Assembly (NCBI GenBank): GCA_028554755.1
Contig: JAPTOF010000012.1
Span: 2,002,501 to 2,066,500 of the forward strand
Direction: 5' to 3'
DNA: 64,000 bases
Source: Cordia subcordata
Lineage: Eukaryota > Streptophyta > Magnoliopsida > Boraginales > Cordiaceae
The notes under the pieces were generated by a model. It made no database searches. It was not told where the DNA came from and was given only the letters and a program-made list of their open reading frames with translations. Positions 37,387 to 49,619 of this stretch are shown in pieces. Positions within the stretch are counted from its first letter, which is position 1. Each line of letters begins with the position of its first letter. The translations under genes were made by a program, and so were the position numbers.

Positions 37387-40300
37387 TTAGGCAACTGGAG
37401 GTCGGAGCACATGATCCTGCGAGGTATCAACGGCCGCAGGGGGCATGAACTGCCACATGGCCACTCCAGGGTAACTGATAACGGGCACCAGTTTGTTACC
37501 CGCAGCTTGACCTTGCGCTGCAAAGGCAGCAGGTATGGCTGGAGGCATGAAGCCAGGTTGTGCATTCATGGTCTTCAGTTGCATTTCTAGTTTTTCTTTC
37601 TCAGCCTTAAGCCTCTGCTTCTCGTCACGCAGTTCAATTTTCTCTGCCTGCATCATTTACGTGGAACAAATCTAAGAGGATGAAAAACACAACTTATTAC
37701 ATGACCAGGATAGAAAAAGAACAGGAAAATTGATCCAGCCACATGGATGTAGATGGCAAGTCATATTCCATGGAAAAGTGCAACTAGGAGGAGGCAAAAA
37801 AGTGAAAAGGAGGGTGGTGAAATGGGAAAAGTAAATAGATATGAAGTTTCACCTTCAGTTCCTTGACCTTCTCTTGGAGACTCAAATTTGATTCCTTCAA
37901 TTTCTGAGCCTCACTACGTAGCTGAGCAACCACACGAACAGCATCACCCAATATAGCTGCCTTATCGGTTTTGGGAGGCCTTCCAGGCTCAAGGACGGCA
38001 CCCAATTCCATGAACCTTCATAACATGCCATATTGGTTATGTATGAGAAAAGAGAAAATTCCAAGAGCAAAGAAGAAATGCACCGGAAAGGTAGAATTAA
38101 CAAAACACTAAACAGAGAACTTGAACACACTTGTCATTTAGCCTGTCTCTTCGCATTTTCTCCCTGCATGCTTTGGAACTTGTTGAGGTGCATGATTCAG
38201 TTCTTGCCCTGGTGAAAACATTCATAAAGGTTGAGACAAACAGAGTTATGAGAAAGGGTCTACGGAAAATCTTCTAGTATGTTCACATGCTTGACAGATC
38301 TACATTTCATCAGCATGGAACTAGAATACGTCATCTAGAAACTAACAGTTCTCTAATCTAACAGGCACATTGGGAAAGTTGTGAAAGTACCAATTCAGAG
38401 CCTGTTTGGCTCTGCCTATTTTGCTGCTTATAAGCTCCTAGAAAAAAGCACCCCCGCACATGCTTTTCACTATTTGCAGCTTATAAGCCCCAAATAAGCT
38501 TAGCCAAAAAAGGCTCTTAATCCTGTGTATAGTCATCAAACACACTATGGCCAGTTACTCTCCCCTCTGTAATTTTTGGAGTGGTTAACATAACAACCCA
38601 CTCACATGGTTACTAGACTACACAACCATTATGACCCCAGAGAATATTTTTTCTGTACAACCAATGGGCATAGGGTCTCACTCACAGATATCAAATACAG
38701 ATGTCAAAATGAATTTGTGGAACAAGTTGATACAAATTTTATACAAGAATAGAAAATAGCTTAAATCAGTGTCAACAAAATTCGCCATGCCTTCAAATCC
38801 AACAGATCTGAACAAGAAGGACAACAACCAGAAAGAAAGAGCCTCCTACCTCTTTTTCGAGCCAGCTTCTTTCCCACCGTCTGACTCTCCAAAAGAGCCA
38901 TCAACATCCACACTACAAGCAGAATATCAAGGAACAGATAAGATAATGAACGTAAAAGTAACATTTCTAGTCCCCCGAAGAAAAAAGGTAGGATTAACTC
39001 AGCATGCTAAAAATATTCACTGTGGTTTCAGAGTTGCGATAAAGAAGTACTCCTCCAATACTACTTTAAAGCCCTAGACATCTCAACCAACTAGCTGGCT
39101 TCAAGCAAGCAGCCAATTTACCATTTACAAGTTTCAAGCTAGTTATTTAGGACTCGTCTGGATTGGCTATTTTAAAAAAAAAAAAGCCTTTTTTTGCATA
39201 AAATTTGGAAAAAAAAAGTGTTTTTTTGAGAAGCTCAAATTTGTAGCTTCTCAAACTTTAAAATAATATTTCAAAGAGTTTCAACTTTGTTCGAAAGCCA
39301 ATCCCAAATACTTATTGCAAGAAAAAAGTGATTTTTTCATGAAAGTATTTTTTTTATTAAAAAAGGCCAACCCAAACGAGCACTTAATCATCATGGTCAT
39401 TTTTTTTATTTATTTATGTAAATCATGGACAACATGCAAAATCTCCAACTACTTCTGGGACACGGTAATCTTGCCATCCGCAGCATGCCGGTAGAACAAC
39501 ATACCGCACATCAGAGAACAACAATTAATGAATGACAATTGCCAAAGAACAGTCCTCCACCACCTTAAATGTAGTTCTTGAAGTTAGAGTAACACATTTT
39601 TCCATTGATCGCATAGCCCCGTGTCATAAACTACATGAACATGAAACTGTAGGCTAACCACTTTGAGATAGACACCCAAAAGCTTGCCTCCATTCTCTAT
39701 CTTCTCTTTACTTTCAATATTTAATAGAATAAATAAGAAACCATGGTAATTACATAGTTCTAAAGCAGTGCTTATTAATACATGAACTACCACCAGAAAC
39801 AACCATATCCAAAATCTCGAGAAGTTAGATACTGTTGTCCTAAAATTGGCCACCCTCATTGCAAAACAGGATGACAATAATAAATCTGCACCCATCACTT
39901 TCTTAGTAAAAGATAACAACCAAATTACATCCCAGAACTAACCAAAATTCATCTGAAACTAGACCCTTTTTCCAATTCACTGATTGACAAGAGGGGGAAA
40001 ATCACATTATGCCATTACCTTAGAAACAATAATTTTCTCAAACTAATTTTGCCCAAGCTTCATCATTTCTTAACATAAGCAAAACTGCACACCAACTTTA
40101 TTGAAAACTTCAAATAACACAATCAACTTAGATTCCCTAACCAAATCAATCACCATTTACAGGGGAAAAAATGGTTAATTGATCACTAAATCCAACAAAT
40201 CTTACAATAATAAATAAAAAACCACACAAATTACTCAAAAACCAAAAAAATGCAAATGATCAATAACAGCTAAGTTTATCAAAGAATTCCAAAAATAGTA

Positions 40301-41176
40301 TCCATAAAACCTTATCAATTCACAAATAACCAAACAATTTTAAGATGAAAACTCAAAAATTGAAACCTTTTACTGATAATTTTTTCAAACCAATTTTGCC
40401 CCAAATTTTTATTTTTATTTTACTAAATATAGGCAAAACAGCATATTATTGAACAAAATACGTCATTTAAATCAAAATTTCCAAGCAAATCAAACACCAT
40501 TCTACAGAAACGAGCTTTATCAAAAAGAAGAAAAGAAAAAATCATTATAACATAAGAAACAAAATCCCATAAATTACTTACAACCCATAAGAATCACAAT
40601 CTTTCAACAACAGAGAAGCTAAAAGCCAAAGATTTCGCAAAAAGAGTACCATTTGAACACTACCAATTACCAAAAAGAAATTGAGCTAGTCCCATAACTT
40701 CCCAACCCACACCTCCCCCCCCCAAAAAAAAAAGAAAAAGAAAAAGATTATCAGCTCAATACAAACCTTAGCTTTTCCAATCAGAAATTGAGCTAATCCA
40801 CAATAAAATTAGTAAAAGTTCCGAACTTTCAACTACAACAAAGCTAAAAATCCAAAAAGGGTAAAAATGAAACCGCAAAGTTAGCACAGTAACGACCAAA
40901 CATTTCAAAAAAAAAAACCCAAACAAACTAATCAGCACCCCACAAAGAACACTAACTTTTTCCCAAACAGAAGCTGAACTGATAACATATAATCAAATTG
41001 TGAAAATTAGGGGGAAAAAAGGACTATTAGAAATACCTAACATTAGAGGAAGTATTTAGGGTTTGCATGGGCCAAGCGAACCCAGAAGCAGAAACAGAGA
41101 AATTTGCATCAGCAGCAGCTGGGATATCTTCGATTCCGTAATCATAAAGCCAATTTGTGGTTTCTGGAGAAACCAT
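37387..41176 (-). CDS. ILR3: bHLH transcription factor ILR3-like (bHLH105, subgroup IVc)
   Basis: Five exons on the minus strand (41037-41176, 38850-38912, 38131-38208, 37853-38015, 37387-37647) encode 234 residues, the same as I recall for Arabidopsis ILR3. The protein starts MVSPETTNWLYDYG, has an acidic/Gly linker, then the basic region SSKACREKMRRDRLNDKFME and helix-loop-helix (LEPGRPPKTDKAAILGDAVR). A leucine-zipper coiled coil follows (LKESNLSLQEKVKELKAEKI), then the conserved C-terminus MWQFMPPAAVDTSQDHVLRP-PVA. IVc bHLH factors act in the nucleus as homo- and heterodimers. They raise the iron-deficiency response through Ib bHLH genes, and ILR3 with PYE represses iron-storage genes. 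BRUTUS-type ligases control their turnover. Intron 1 is 2.1 kb and holds a Tourist MITE; intron 2 holds another small MITE. bHLH115 is the main alternative. Confidence 0.95.
38398..38516. mobile_element. Small MITE, 119 bp, in ILR3 intron 2
   Basis: The ends GAGCCTGTTTGGCT and (reverse complement of the right end) GAGCCTTTTTTGGCT form terminal inverted repeats. The interior carries inverted GCTTATAAGC blocks. The right flank is TTA and the left flank TCA, so an original TTA duplication with one mutation is possible. Related sequence occurs at 4560-4870 and 45126-45250. Confidence 0.6.
39150..39383. mobile_element. Tourist-like MITE, 234 bp, in ILR3 intron 1
   Basis: The left end GGACTCGTCTGGATTGGC and right end GCCAACCCAAACGAGCAC are terminal inverted repeats flanked by TTA at 39147-39149 and 39384-39386. 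The element has the same length and style as the one at 5662-5895. It does not code. Confidence 0.75.
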
Positions 41177-42650
41177 TTCCGCCGCCGGAATTGGTGAAAA
41201 AGGGTTAATGGAATTTGACCCCCAACGAGGAGTTTTTAATTCTTTTTCCGCCGTGAGAAGAAAATATTTTTCCGGGCTGAAGCTTTTTATCGGACTTGAA
41301 GAAGAGTGTAAAGGACAAAGGAATCTCACAATTGTCGAATATTATGAACACATCGGAGTTTTTAAAAAAAATATATTTATGTTGTTTTGGGGCTTAGAAT
41401 TAAGGCTCCGATACAATTCGCAGTTACGTAACTTGACACTTCAGAGAATTAATTCTTTAGTAGGCTATATAGTTGTTCTGGTAATTTTTTTTTAAACCCA
41501 CACCAAACCCAAACCCCGTTACTTAGGATCCCATATTGAGACGAGGATAATCTCAACCACCTAACTCCTAATAATTATTTTAGCATCTGAATATTTGAAA
41601 GTTACAAACTTTACAATTGTAAATACCTTAGTTATGAGTTTCGAGTTAATCGAAAATTGCGTAATATATTTGATGAAAAATATGAATTTGAATTTAGAAT
41701 ATTTGATTAAAACCTGTCAGTATTTGACTAATTCTTTAATTAATTGTTAAATATTTTTGTGTCAGTTTAATTGTGGCAGACAAGTGGTCACTGATCTATT
41801 ATCAATCAATTTATATATATTAGCTAAGACGTGCAAACGGGTAAATGCTCACTAGTTAAATACTCAATTCTTGATTTAAGCTTTAAAAAGAATGTTTATA
41901 AGTAATCATCCTCTGAATACTTATCTTATTTTCTCAATTCATATGTGAGATGCTTACGTAAATACTTAATCTCGTATTTCAATTTTCAAATCCAAAATGA
42001 ATCAATGTATAAATTTTCTTCCATAAAAGATACATGATTTCCTTTTTTTTTGCAAAGAAAAATTCACTGGACGCGTTATTGTGAGTCCATCTCCAAAATT
42101 ATAGCATAACAACGTTGTTTAACATACGATGCAAATAATTCTGACTGTAAAGGTACAAGATTAATTTTAATTTTAATTTATAATGCTGATCTCATGTTCA
42201 AGTTAGATGTCAGATTGCATAATGACGACGGTTAAAACTGGCTACACATTTTTTTTTCCTGTTGGAGTTTAATTAATGATGTTAATGCACACTTTTGTGT
42301 TTAATGTATGGTTTGTGTTAGGCAAATGGGCAAGCGGCTTTAAGATTCCACGCGGAGGCCACTGTGCAGTTTAAAAAGTGCTGCTAAGCTCACTACGCAA
42401 ACACCCCCACCAGATAAAAAACGTAATACACGTTTTGAAGACTTGGTCAAATCGCGTCAGCAGCACCCCGGTGCTTTTCTTTTTTTGGTTCAAACTGCTT
42501 TCAAAGCAAAATAAGGATTGCACAACTTAACCAACGATTTCAAGGTGTTTGTCCTTTCATAACAAGTCAAGAAACGAGCTTGAGATATTTCTTGCTCAGT
42601 TACATGCTAATCTATTATTTGGTACATTTTTGCAGCCTAATCAATTGGTC
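41177..42650. other. ILR3 upstream region and AT-rich spacer
   Basis: 41177-41340 is presumably the ILR3 leader; a short ATG TGT TCA TAA frame lies upstream on the minus strand at about 41354. The rest is AT-rich. A more GC-rich patch at about 42320-42475 has no coding signature that I recognise. Confidence 0.45.
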
Positions 42651-42654
42651 TATT

Positions 42655-43265
42655 TGTCAATCTTTTAACACACTAAAACTTGATGGAAAATATTCAAGCA
42701 ACGACCGTTTGAAGTTCTCCGTGATAGGATCTAGCTTCCAATGTGTGGAAAGCCCCAACGAGTTGATTGTCTTGAAGATTATCGGGGCATCATTTTCAAT
42801 TATAATGCAAGAAAGACCGTCTATTTTACAAATCACATGCATTGAGGATAGCCCAAGCTTCTTCTGGGCACTGTCACAAATGACTTTTTCCAGCCAATCC
42901 GTGCATGAGCTTTCCCCGTGAGTAAGGAAGCAATTGCTTTCATTGAAGGAGATTGAGAGGTGGCATCAATGTTGATTTTCTAAATATCACTCAGGCGAAG
43001 TCATCCATGTAGAAAACATATCTATAATCAATCCACGGGCTACGTCTGATTGAGGATCATTTAAGATCGTCTCCCAATATTCACTAAACCCCTGATTTGC
43101 AGTAATGAGTACATAATCGAAATTAATATTTTTGTTTTCCAAAGCAACTTTACACCGCTCATTCCAAATATACCACAAGTAGAAGATGGTTCTTGATTCC
43201 GCTTCTATGGCTTCGTATCCCACTTTTACACGCTCGGCTAAGAAGAATTGTTCTTCAAGCAACAC
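42655..43265 (-). pseudogene. RNase H-domain (RVT_3-type) relic of a non-LTR retrotransposon-like gene
   Basis: Reading the minus strand across frameshifts gives an N-terminal part, FYLWYIWNERCKVALENKN (ending at a stop near 42987), of the kind found between the zinc-binding and RNase H regions of plant LINE proteins. The RNase H fold follows: KINIDATSQ with the first catalytic Asp, then EEAWAILNACDL with the Glu, a stop, and in another frame IIENDAPIIFKTINSLG with the second Asp. The C-terminal end is missing. Frameshifts and stops make this a dead copy. Assignment rests on motif order, which is convincing for the RVT_3 family. Confidence 0.7.
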
Positions 43266-46200
43266 CCAATTGCTTAGCCCAAGTGCCTCTCAAGTCTAAT
43301 TCTGTGATTCTCTTTCCTTGTTCTTTTATGCATCTAATTTATTTAACTCGTCATAGATCATGTCGGATCTTCAATTAAGTTCAAATGTGGATTGCCCTCT
43401 AAGGATGTTTTAGTAGTCAGAGTTAAGATTAAATATAACTCATGACTTAACTTTCATCTCAGTCCCTTACCGTTAGTGAATACCTTCGACTTGGTGTTCA
43501 CTATAATGGTTATGTTGAGCGACCAAGGTTTGTCAATTGATGGTCGGGCTCTATCAAATTTCAATTTACCTAGTACTCAATATAGGGGATGTACTGAGTA
43601 CCCAAGATTTACCAATTAGTAGTCAGATTTTGTCTGTTGATTTGACGATCGGATTCCACCAATTAAATTTCTCTTTTAATAAAAAAAAAATCCAAATACG
43701 TGTTTGATGTGATATACACAGAATTTAAAACGAATTCCTTATTGTACAAAAGGTAAAAGAAAGCTTGCTTTGGCAATAACCCCCTTTGCGAAATCTTGGC
43801 ATTGCTTTGTGTGAGAATTATGATTTTTGGCATAGAAGTCAGAGCCATTTTGACTCGAATTTGGTTATGGTACTGATCATCTAATGGGTCAATTTTGTTT
43901 CAAGTAATAGCATGATATTTACATATAAAAAATGGACTTGTGGTGAATGAGAAAATAGCAATCAAAGTTGGGTTTTTAACTAGTTTGGTTGCAGGATTTT
44001 ATTTACTTTATAGGGGTATATATGGACAAAAATCCAAAATGGTTTGTAACAAAAAGCCATTTAAATTTGGATTAAAGCCCAGGAGTTATGACAATGGTGA
44101 TTACAAATTCTCCACTAATGCTAGAATTAATGTCTAGGAGTTATGGCATATTATGGGGAACGGTTTCAACCGTTACATTTTTTTAGTATTAATCCTGAAT
44201 TGAATACAATTGATCACTCCACCATTATATATATCCATCCATTCTAGTAAACATATCGGAGGGAAAATTCCATTAGTATGAGCATTTTCATTTTTATATA
44301 ATGTATTTCTATAAAGAGAGTTATTTACTTATCAGTTCGCAAATCCTTGTCATAGGAGTGTTACCAACATCAAGAGGTATATAGCTTTTGTATCTTGGGA
44401 AAGATACGCCACACACCCTTTTAGCACCAGTTGAGGGGCATAAATCTCTTAAGGATATCGTTTACGAACCTCGACTATTTTCTATTGTTTCTTTATTTAG
44501 TACCTTTAGTTTAATTTCTTTATCTACATTCTAAATTTCCAAAATTTACATACTATTTTTGAACACTTTGCTATGATATGTTGCTATCCATTAAACACTT
44601 GGTCATATCTCACCATCTAATTAAAGCTACATGGAAGGTCACAATTAAAAAGGCAAAAGTTTGAAAATAAGCAGCAAATAGAAGACACCATGTTACATAT
44701 CACTATTATTTTTGCACTTTCATGTTTAAGGAGCTGTCTAAATTTCAACAGCATATAGCACACCGATAGAGAAGTCAGAAGAGAGCTTGCTTGTCAAGTT
44801 GCCATTGGTACATCATGATGATGATGATGGGAAAAAAGGATCGAAAGTGAGTGGCTTCAGGCATGACTATGTTTACTATATGCCCATTTCCAGTGGTCCA
44901 AACTCCATGAAGTCGCGTACTTGATGTGGTACGTGGGACCTAGAATCACAAAAAGTCAGTAGTGCACACGGGGCGACAGCTATGCGTTCCGAAATTTAAC
45001 AATATTAATTTAAAGGTCTCTTTATTACAGTTAATTATTAACATAATTGATAGCTATTTGAATATCTGATATTTATTATATTTTAACTATTAACGGGTAA
45101 CTATTTAATTAATTGATTAAACTAAGAGGGCGTGTGACAATGCTTATTTGTAGCTTTTAAATACCAAATAATAAAAAATATGTGAAGACATACTTTTTTT
45201 TAAGTGCTTATAAACTACTAAATAAGCAAAGCCAAAACATCTCTAAATGTGTCGGTAAAATTATAAATTCGAAGAAAATAATCTCACCGGGACAAGCTAT
45301 ATGTTGGTAACCATTTCCAATGGTCCAAACTACTGGAAACGACATACCTGATGTGGGATATGAGACCTGAAGTCCAATTAGTCATTGCTTACATGACTTC
45401 CAAGCACTAAATCATCGGCATGGCAAGTTTCATGCCCTCTCCAGAGTCTCAGGTGAACTATTAAATTAATTCAGCTTAATAACATCATGAAAGACCATAG
45501 CCTTGTGTTTATGATGAGCATGACAATGAGTTTGGTGTCTGGATTAGATTAAAAATAGACCAGTGGTTATAATTAAACAGAATTTATACTCGTTAGTTGC
45601 TTAGATTCCTGATAAGGAAAAAGGCCAGGAATAATATTCCTATCACATAGCATAAGATGATACCACACTTCCCTTTTGGTGATATCAAGAGTCAGATATG
45701 GGTTAAGCTGTTCCAGATTTGGATAAACTCATCAGAGATGCATATGCATTTACTTTTGATTATAATTTTTTTTGGAAATTAATAATCTTCACGAAATTTG
45801 AACCTATATATATGTTGTACACCGCAGTTTTCTTGTACGCAAATCTTTAACATGCGGGATGCATGTCTACCTATTTTATATTGATATGTGGCATTTAAAA
45901 TAGAAGTGAGTGTTGTTTTCAATCGACCTAATATTTATATATATACTTAAAAACAAAAAAAATTGTCAATTCTACTTCTCCATCTCTGTAAGTCATGGCA
46001 ACTTACTCTTATAATTGAGCCACATAAGATTAATAATCTTAATGTCCAACATGTAAGTGACCACTGACCAAGATTTGAGTAATTTTTCTTAAGTCAGCAA
46101 TAATTGAAGAAAAGCTTTGCTTCATTTTTCATTAGTTGAAAATGCGAAGCATCAGCTTCCAACATGAGCATTCGATATGCATTTTAGAGGACGACAATAG

Positions 46201-47353
46201 ACAATGGTGGGCTAAATTAGCAAAAGGTGTTTGTGGATTGCATACAAGCATTTATTCTTTGTCACTTCATGTTTAATTATAATGTGGAGGTGTAGTTAAC
46301 TAGGGAATTTTCCAAGGCAAAAAAGGGAAATGGAACCACGTCAATGAGCAAAGATAATAATGATTTATTATTAAAACATATTAGAATTGATTTCTTGATG
46401 ACTCTAAAATAAATATGTGCGCGTAATTTAGGGGGTGGGGAGAGAAAAAGATAAGAATACTTGAGAAATAGATGCATGCAGATTATTAAGAGAGTCGTGC
46501 ATTTGAGAATAACAGGAGAGACAAAATGTTTTTTTTGTCGAAAATAGAAAATAGTCACATTAAACATCAAGAGAATACGTAACTATTTGGCTCATTACGT
46601 AAAGACCGACAAACAAACCAAATCACTTGGGCCAAGACCAAACACAGACCCAAACAAAGACTATGCAAAAAACACCGAAAAAGAAGACAATATGACCCAA
46701 ACACAAATGGGCCAAACAAATTTCAGCCCAAAACACAAACACACCCTAACACTATAACGCACACAAAGGATCGACACCATTCCAATAGCCAAAAACGCCA
46801 GTGCTAGCTATGCAAACATTATTCATGTCAGCAAAAAACTGATCACTGCCTCACCAACTGCCAACATCCTATTCCTGGCTACCAAGAAGGCAAAAAGTGC
46901 AAGAAACTCCAAAAGTTCCAACCAAGACGTCGGCAACGCAGCAAATACAAAGAAGCAGGCCAAAAATGCCAACAAGATGAGTTTAACTACACTCACTAAA
47001 CCGTGCAGAGATTGGACCAAAGAAATTGTAACTCTAGATGGTCTAAACATTTCAATCAAAGGAAAGAGAAAATTGAGAAGGGAAAAAAAAAGATAAAAAA
47101 TTTACTTCATAGGATGAAACATTATATTTAATATAATGTTTAATATAAAAACTAGTTGAGATGCTAAATACTACTATAAAATACTCTTTTACTGGACAAT
47201 AATAATCAGAGAAAGTAGTTAAAATATTATTGTCAAACAGGATCTTAAAAAAAAATGAGATACATTTGATATCAAAATATGGAAATTATCCTCATTTACT
47301 ATTGACATTGCTACAAAGAAAACCAACAATAATAAAATGATAATATAATTATT
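43266..47353. other. Repeat-derived spacer without recognised genes
   Basis: This region contains a 65-codon ORF at 43940-44137 with a hydrophobic N-terminal stretch (VGFLTSLVAGFYLLYRG) but no known relative. There is also a diverged duplication of about 85 bp (around 44882-44970 and 45307-45395). A MITE-like stretch lies at 45126-45250. At 46590-47060 the composition changes: it is C- and A-rich on the plus strand, with a 78-codon hydrophobic frame on the minus strand. This may be a decayed transposable element, but I cannot place it. Confidence 0.4.
45126..45250. repeat. MITE-like stretch related to 38398-38516
   Basis: GGCGTGTGACAATGCTTATTTGTAG near the left and TAAATAAGCAAAGCCAAAACA near the right are imperfect inverted repeats. 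They share the AAGTGCTTATAAAC/GCTTAT core with the element in ILR3 intron 2. Confidence 0.35.
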
Positions 47354-48308
47354 AGGACAAAGATATTTTAGTCTATGAGTTTTGAATAAATTTCCAAATA
47401 GATCCCTCAATTATGAAAAAATCCTTTTTAGTCCCTTAGGTTAATAAAAAATTATGAAAATTAGTAGTCAACTATTTGATTTGTTAGAAATTTTCAAAAT
47501 ACCTTTGAGCAACTTTTATATATATTTGGACTCTGTATGTTCACTGGAAAATATTTTTTTAATTTTCTGGTGTTTGATAGCACATGAAAATAAACACCGA
47601 AAAATCAGTCAACTGGAAAACATTATTTGGTCAGTGAAAAACTTTAGTTATAAACGAAGAAAAATGTTTTTCGGTGGTCAAGATAACAATAACGAAAATA
47701 TTTTTCACATAGTAATTCTCTCTCTTTTTCTTTCGCTAGGCCTGCACTCCTCCCACCCCCACCCCTACCACTTTGAAAAAATAAAAAAATAAAACATTAA
47801 AAAGTTAATTTCAACTACTTTACAAAATTAGCCTAAAAATCGTTAAGAGTAATTGAAATAAATTTTTAATTTTTACAATTAGTTTTAATTTTTTTATTTT
47901 TTTAAAGGGATAGGGATGAGGGTAAGAGTGGGGGATGATGGGCCTAATGGAAGAAAAAGATAGAGAGTTACTGCATAAAAAAATATTTTCGTCTTCTTGG
48001 CCATCTAAAAATTTCATCTAAAGTTTTTCTTTGACCAAAAAATATTTTTAGTTGACTAATTTTTTAGTGTTTATTTTCCAGTGCCACCAAACACTAAAAA
48101 ATCAAGAAAATATTTTTCAGCGAAACACACGAGCCCAAATATATATAAAAATTCTTAAAGTATTTTGGGATTTTCTAACAAATCAATGGTTGACTACTAA
48201 TTTTGATAATTTTTTATTAATTTGAGGGACTAAAAAGGGTATTTTTCATAGTTGAGGAACCTGTTTGAGAATTTATCCAAAACTTAAGGACTAAAATATC
48301 TTTCTCCC
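47354..48308. mobile_element. Foldback Mutator-like nonautonomous element, 955 bp, with 10-bp target duplication
   Basis: A perfect 10-bp direct repeat, TATAATTATT, flanks the element (47344-47353 and 48309-48318). The left end AGGACAAAGATATTTTAGTC matches the reverse complement of the right end (GGGAGAAAGATATTTTAGTC). Similarity continues inward for hundreds of bases, for example AATTAGTAGTCAAC, GATTTGTTAGAAA and AAAATAAACACC, so almost the whole element is an imperfect palindrome centred near 47830. A 9-10-bp duplication with very long inverted repeats is typical of Mutator-like elements. No transposase is encoded. Confidence 0.85.
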
Positions 48309-48461
48309 TATAATTATTTACAATTTTACACTCCTTTATTTAATCATTTTGCTTAATTGTGTCGTGGCTTAATTACTAACTTTGTAACATAATGTTAGAA
48401 ATTCAAATCCCATTTACTAGAATATTTTAGGAGTTTTCTTGGTCAGGAGATATACTTATAT

Positions 48462-48469
<8 letters not shown>

Positions 48470-48499
<30 letters not shown>
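48470..48499. repeat. (TA)n microsatellite
   Basis: An uninterrupted TA run of about 15 repeats lies just downstream of the foldback element. Similar runs occur at 17877-17925, 52543-52568 and 56680-56718. Confidence 0.9.
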
Positions 48500-48502
<3 letters not shown>

Positions 48503-49086
48503 CATGGGTTTTGACACCACGAGATGATAAATTACGAATCTCCATAGTGGCATACACTTCTATATATTTTTGAAGAGCCACTATGATTTGTTTGGATTCT
48601 CCATACATTTCAGCAAGAGAAAAAAAAAAAAAAAAAAGACTTGCAACTTTGCCCCTTTTAACTTACTATTTAAGACAAATCATAAGTTAACAAACTTTGA
48701 ATTTGATGCTTCAAATCATTAATGAATACTAACAAATGACTGAAACTTGATTCCACCAACAACCCATTATTATATTCGGATTAGCCACGAACTAATTGAG
48801 CCCAATAGGCTTTCTGAGCTGCAGTAAATTAAACTGGATGGTGCTTTTCTTTTATAACAAGAAATTACTTTAGGCAACTTTATATTGGAGCCACCTTAAG
48901 GTTATAAGTCTGTAGTGCGGCACCACGATCCAGTGCATGATCCAAGTTTGTTAGACGATATTCGTAATATGAGAGCCGGGATTAGGATGTATCCAAAGTT
49001 GGGAGCCTTAGCCACAAACAAGATATATCTAATTACTCATTTACTCTACCTAATTAACCCTCGAGATGGTTTTCAAGTATACTTCG
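48500..49086. other. AT-rich spacer between the TA tract and the LTR-like array
   Basis: This stretch includes a poly-A run at about 48620-48637. A 60-codon ORF at 48915-49097 shows no recognisable features. I see no gene. Confidence 0.4.
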
Positions 49087-49288
49087 TGTTAACATAATAA
49101 ATAAATAAACCAATATTCTCTCTAAAAGCTTAAGCTTTTTAACGAGGTGATAACTCAATATAGTATCAGAGCCTGGAAGCCAAATAACATAAGTTTAATT
49201 CTTACCGTTACCCATTTAAAAAAAATATTAAATTCACATACAAGCTCTAAACAAATTATGCTGCACATAAGGGGGCATGTTAATACAA

Positions 49289-49619
49289 TCTATACTATAT
49301 AATAAAGCAAAATAAGTTGTAATTTTATGCTATCAAGTGGCGTTCTATATGACAACTTTCCATAATTACTTATCAATTAAATATACCTATTCTTAGGTCA
49401 TTTTTTTTGTTTTCCATCATTTATTCAGTTCCATTCCTATATTAAATGTTTTAATTTAATTAATATTATGGATTTTCTTTATATATATCATTATTGTTTT
49501 ATTAATTCTATAATATATAATTGTTTCAATAACTATTTAGTAAGATGAAAAAAATTTATAATTTTAATGTATCCAATTACATATGTCGTTTCCCGTACAT
49601 CGCACGGGTATCACACTAG
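49289..49619 (+). mobile_element. Nonautonomous Helitron, 331 bp, nested in an LTR-like repeat
   Basis: The element starts TCTATACTATATAATAAAG and ends CACACTAG. A hairpin CCCGT-7 nt-ACGGG (49592-49608) sits just before the CTAG end. It lies between A (49288) and T (49620), as Helitrons do, with no target duplication. Neighbouring repeat copies at about 49689 and 49769 read TTAATACAATAAATTAATAA without interruption, which is exactly the empty site. The element carries no coding sequence. Confidence 0.9.

Noticed and set aside
46823..47059. 78-codon hydrophobic minus-strand ORF
   Set aside because: It resembles a membrane peptide only through its Leu/Val/Phe content. No neighbouring exons or known family were found.
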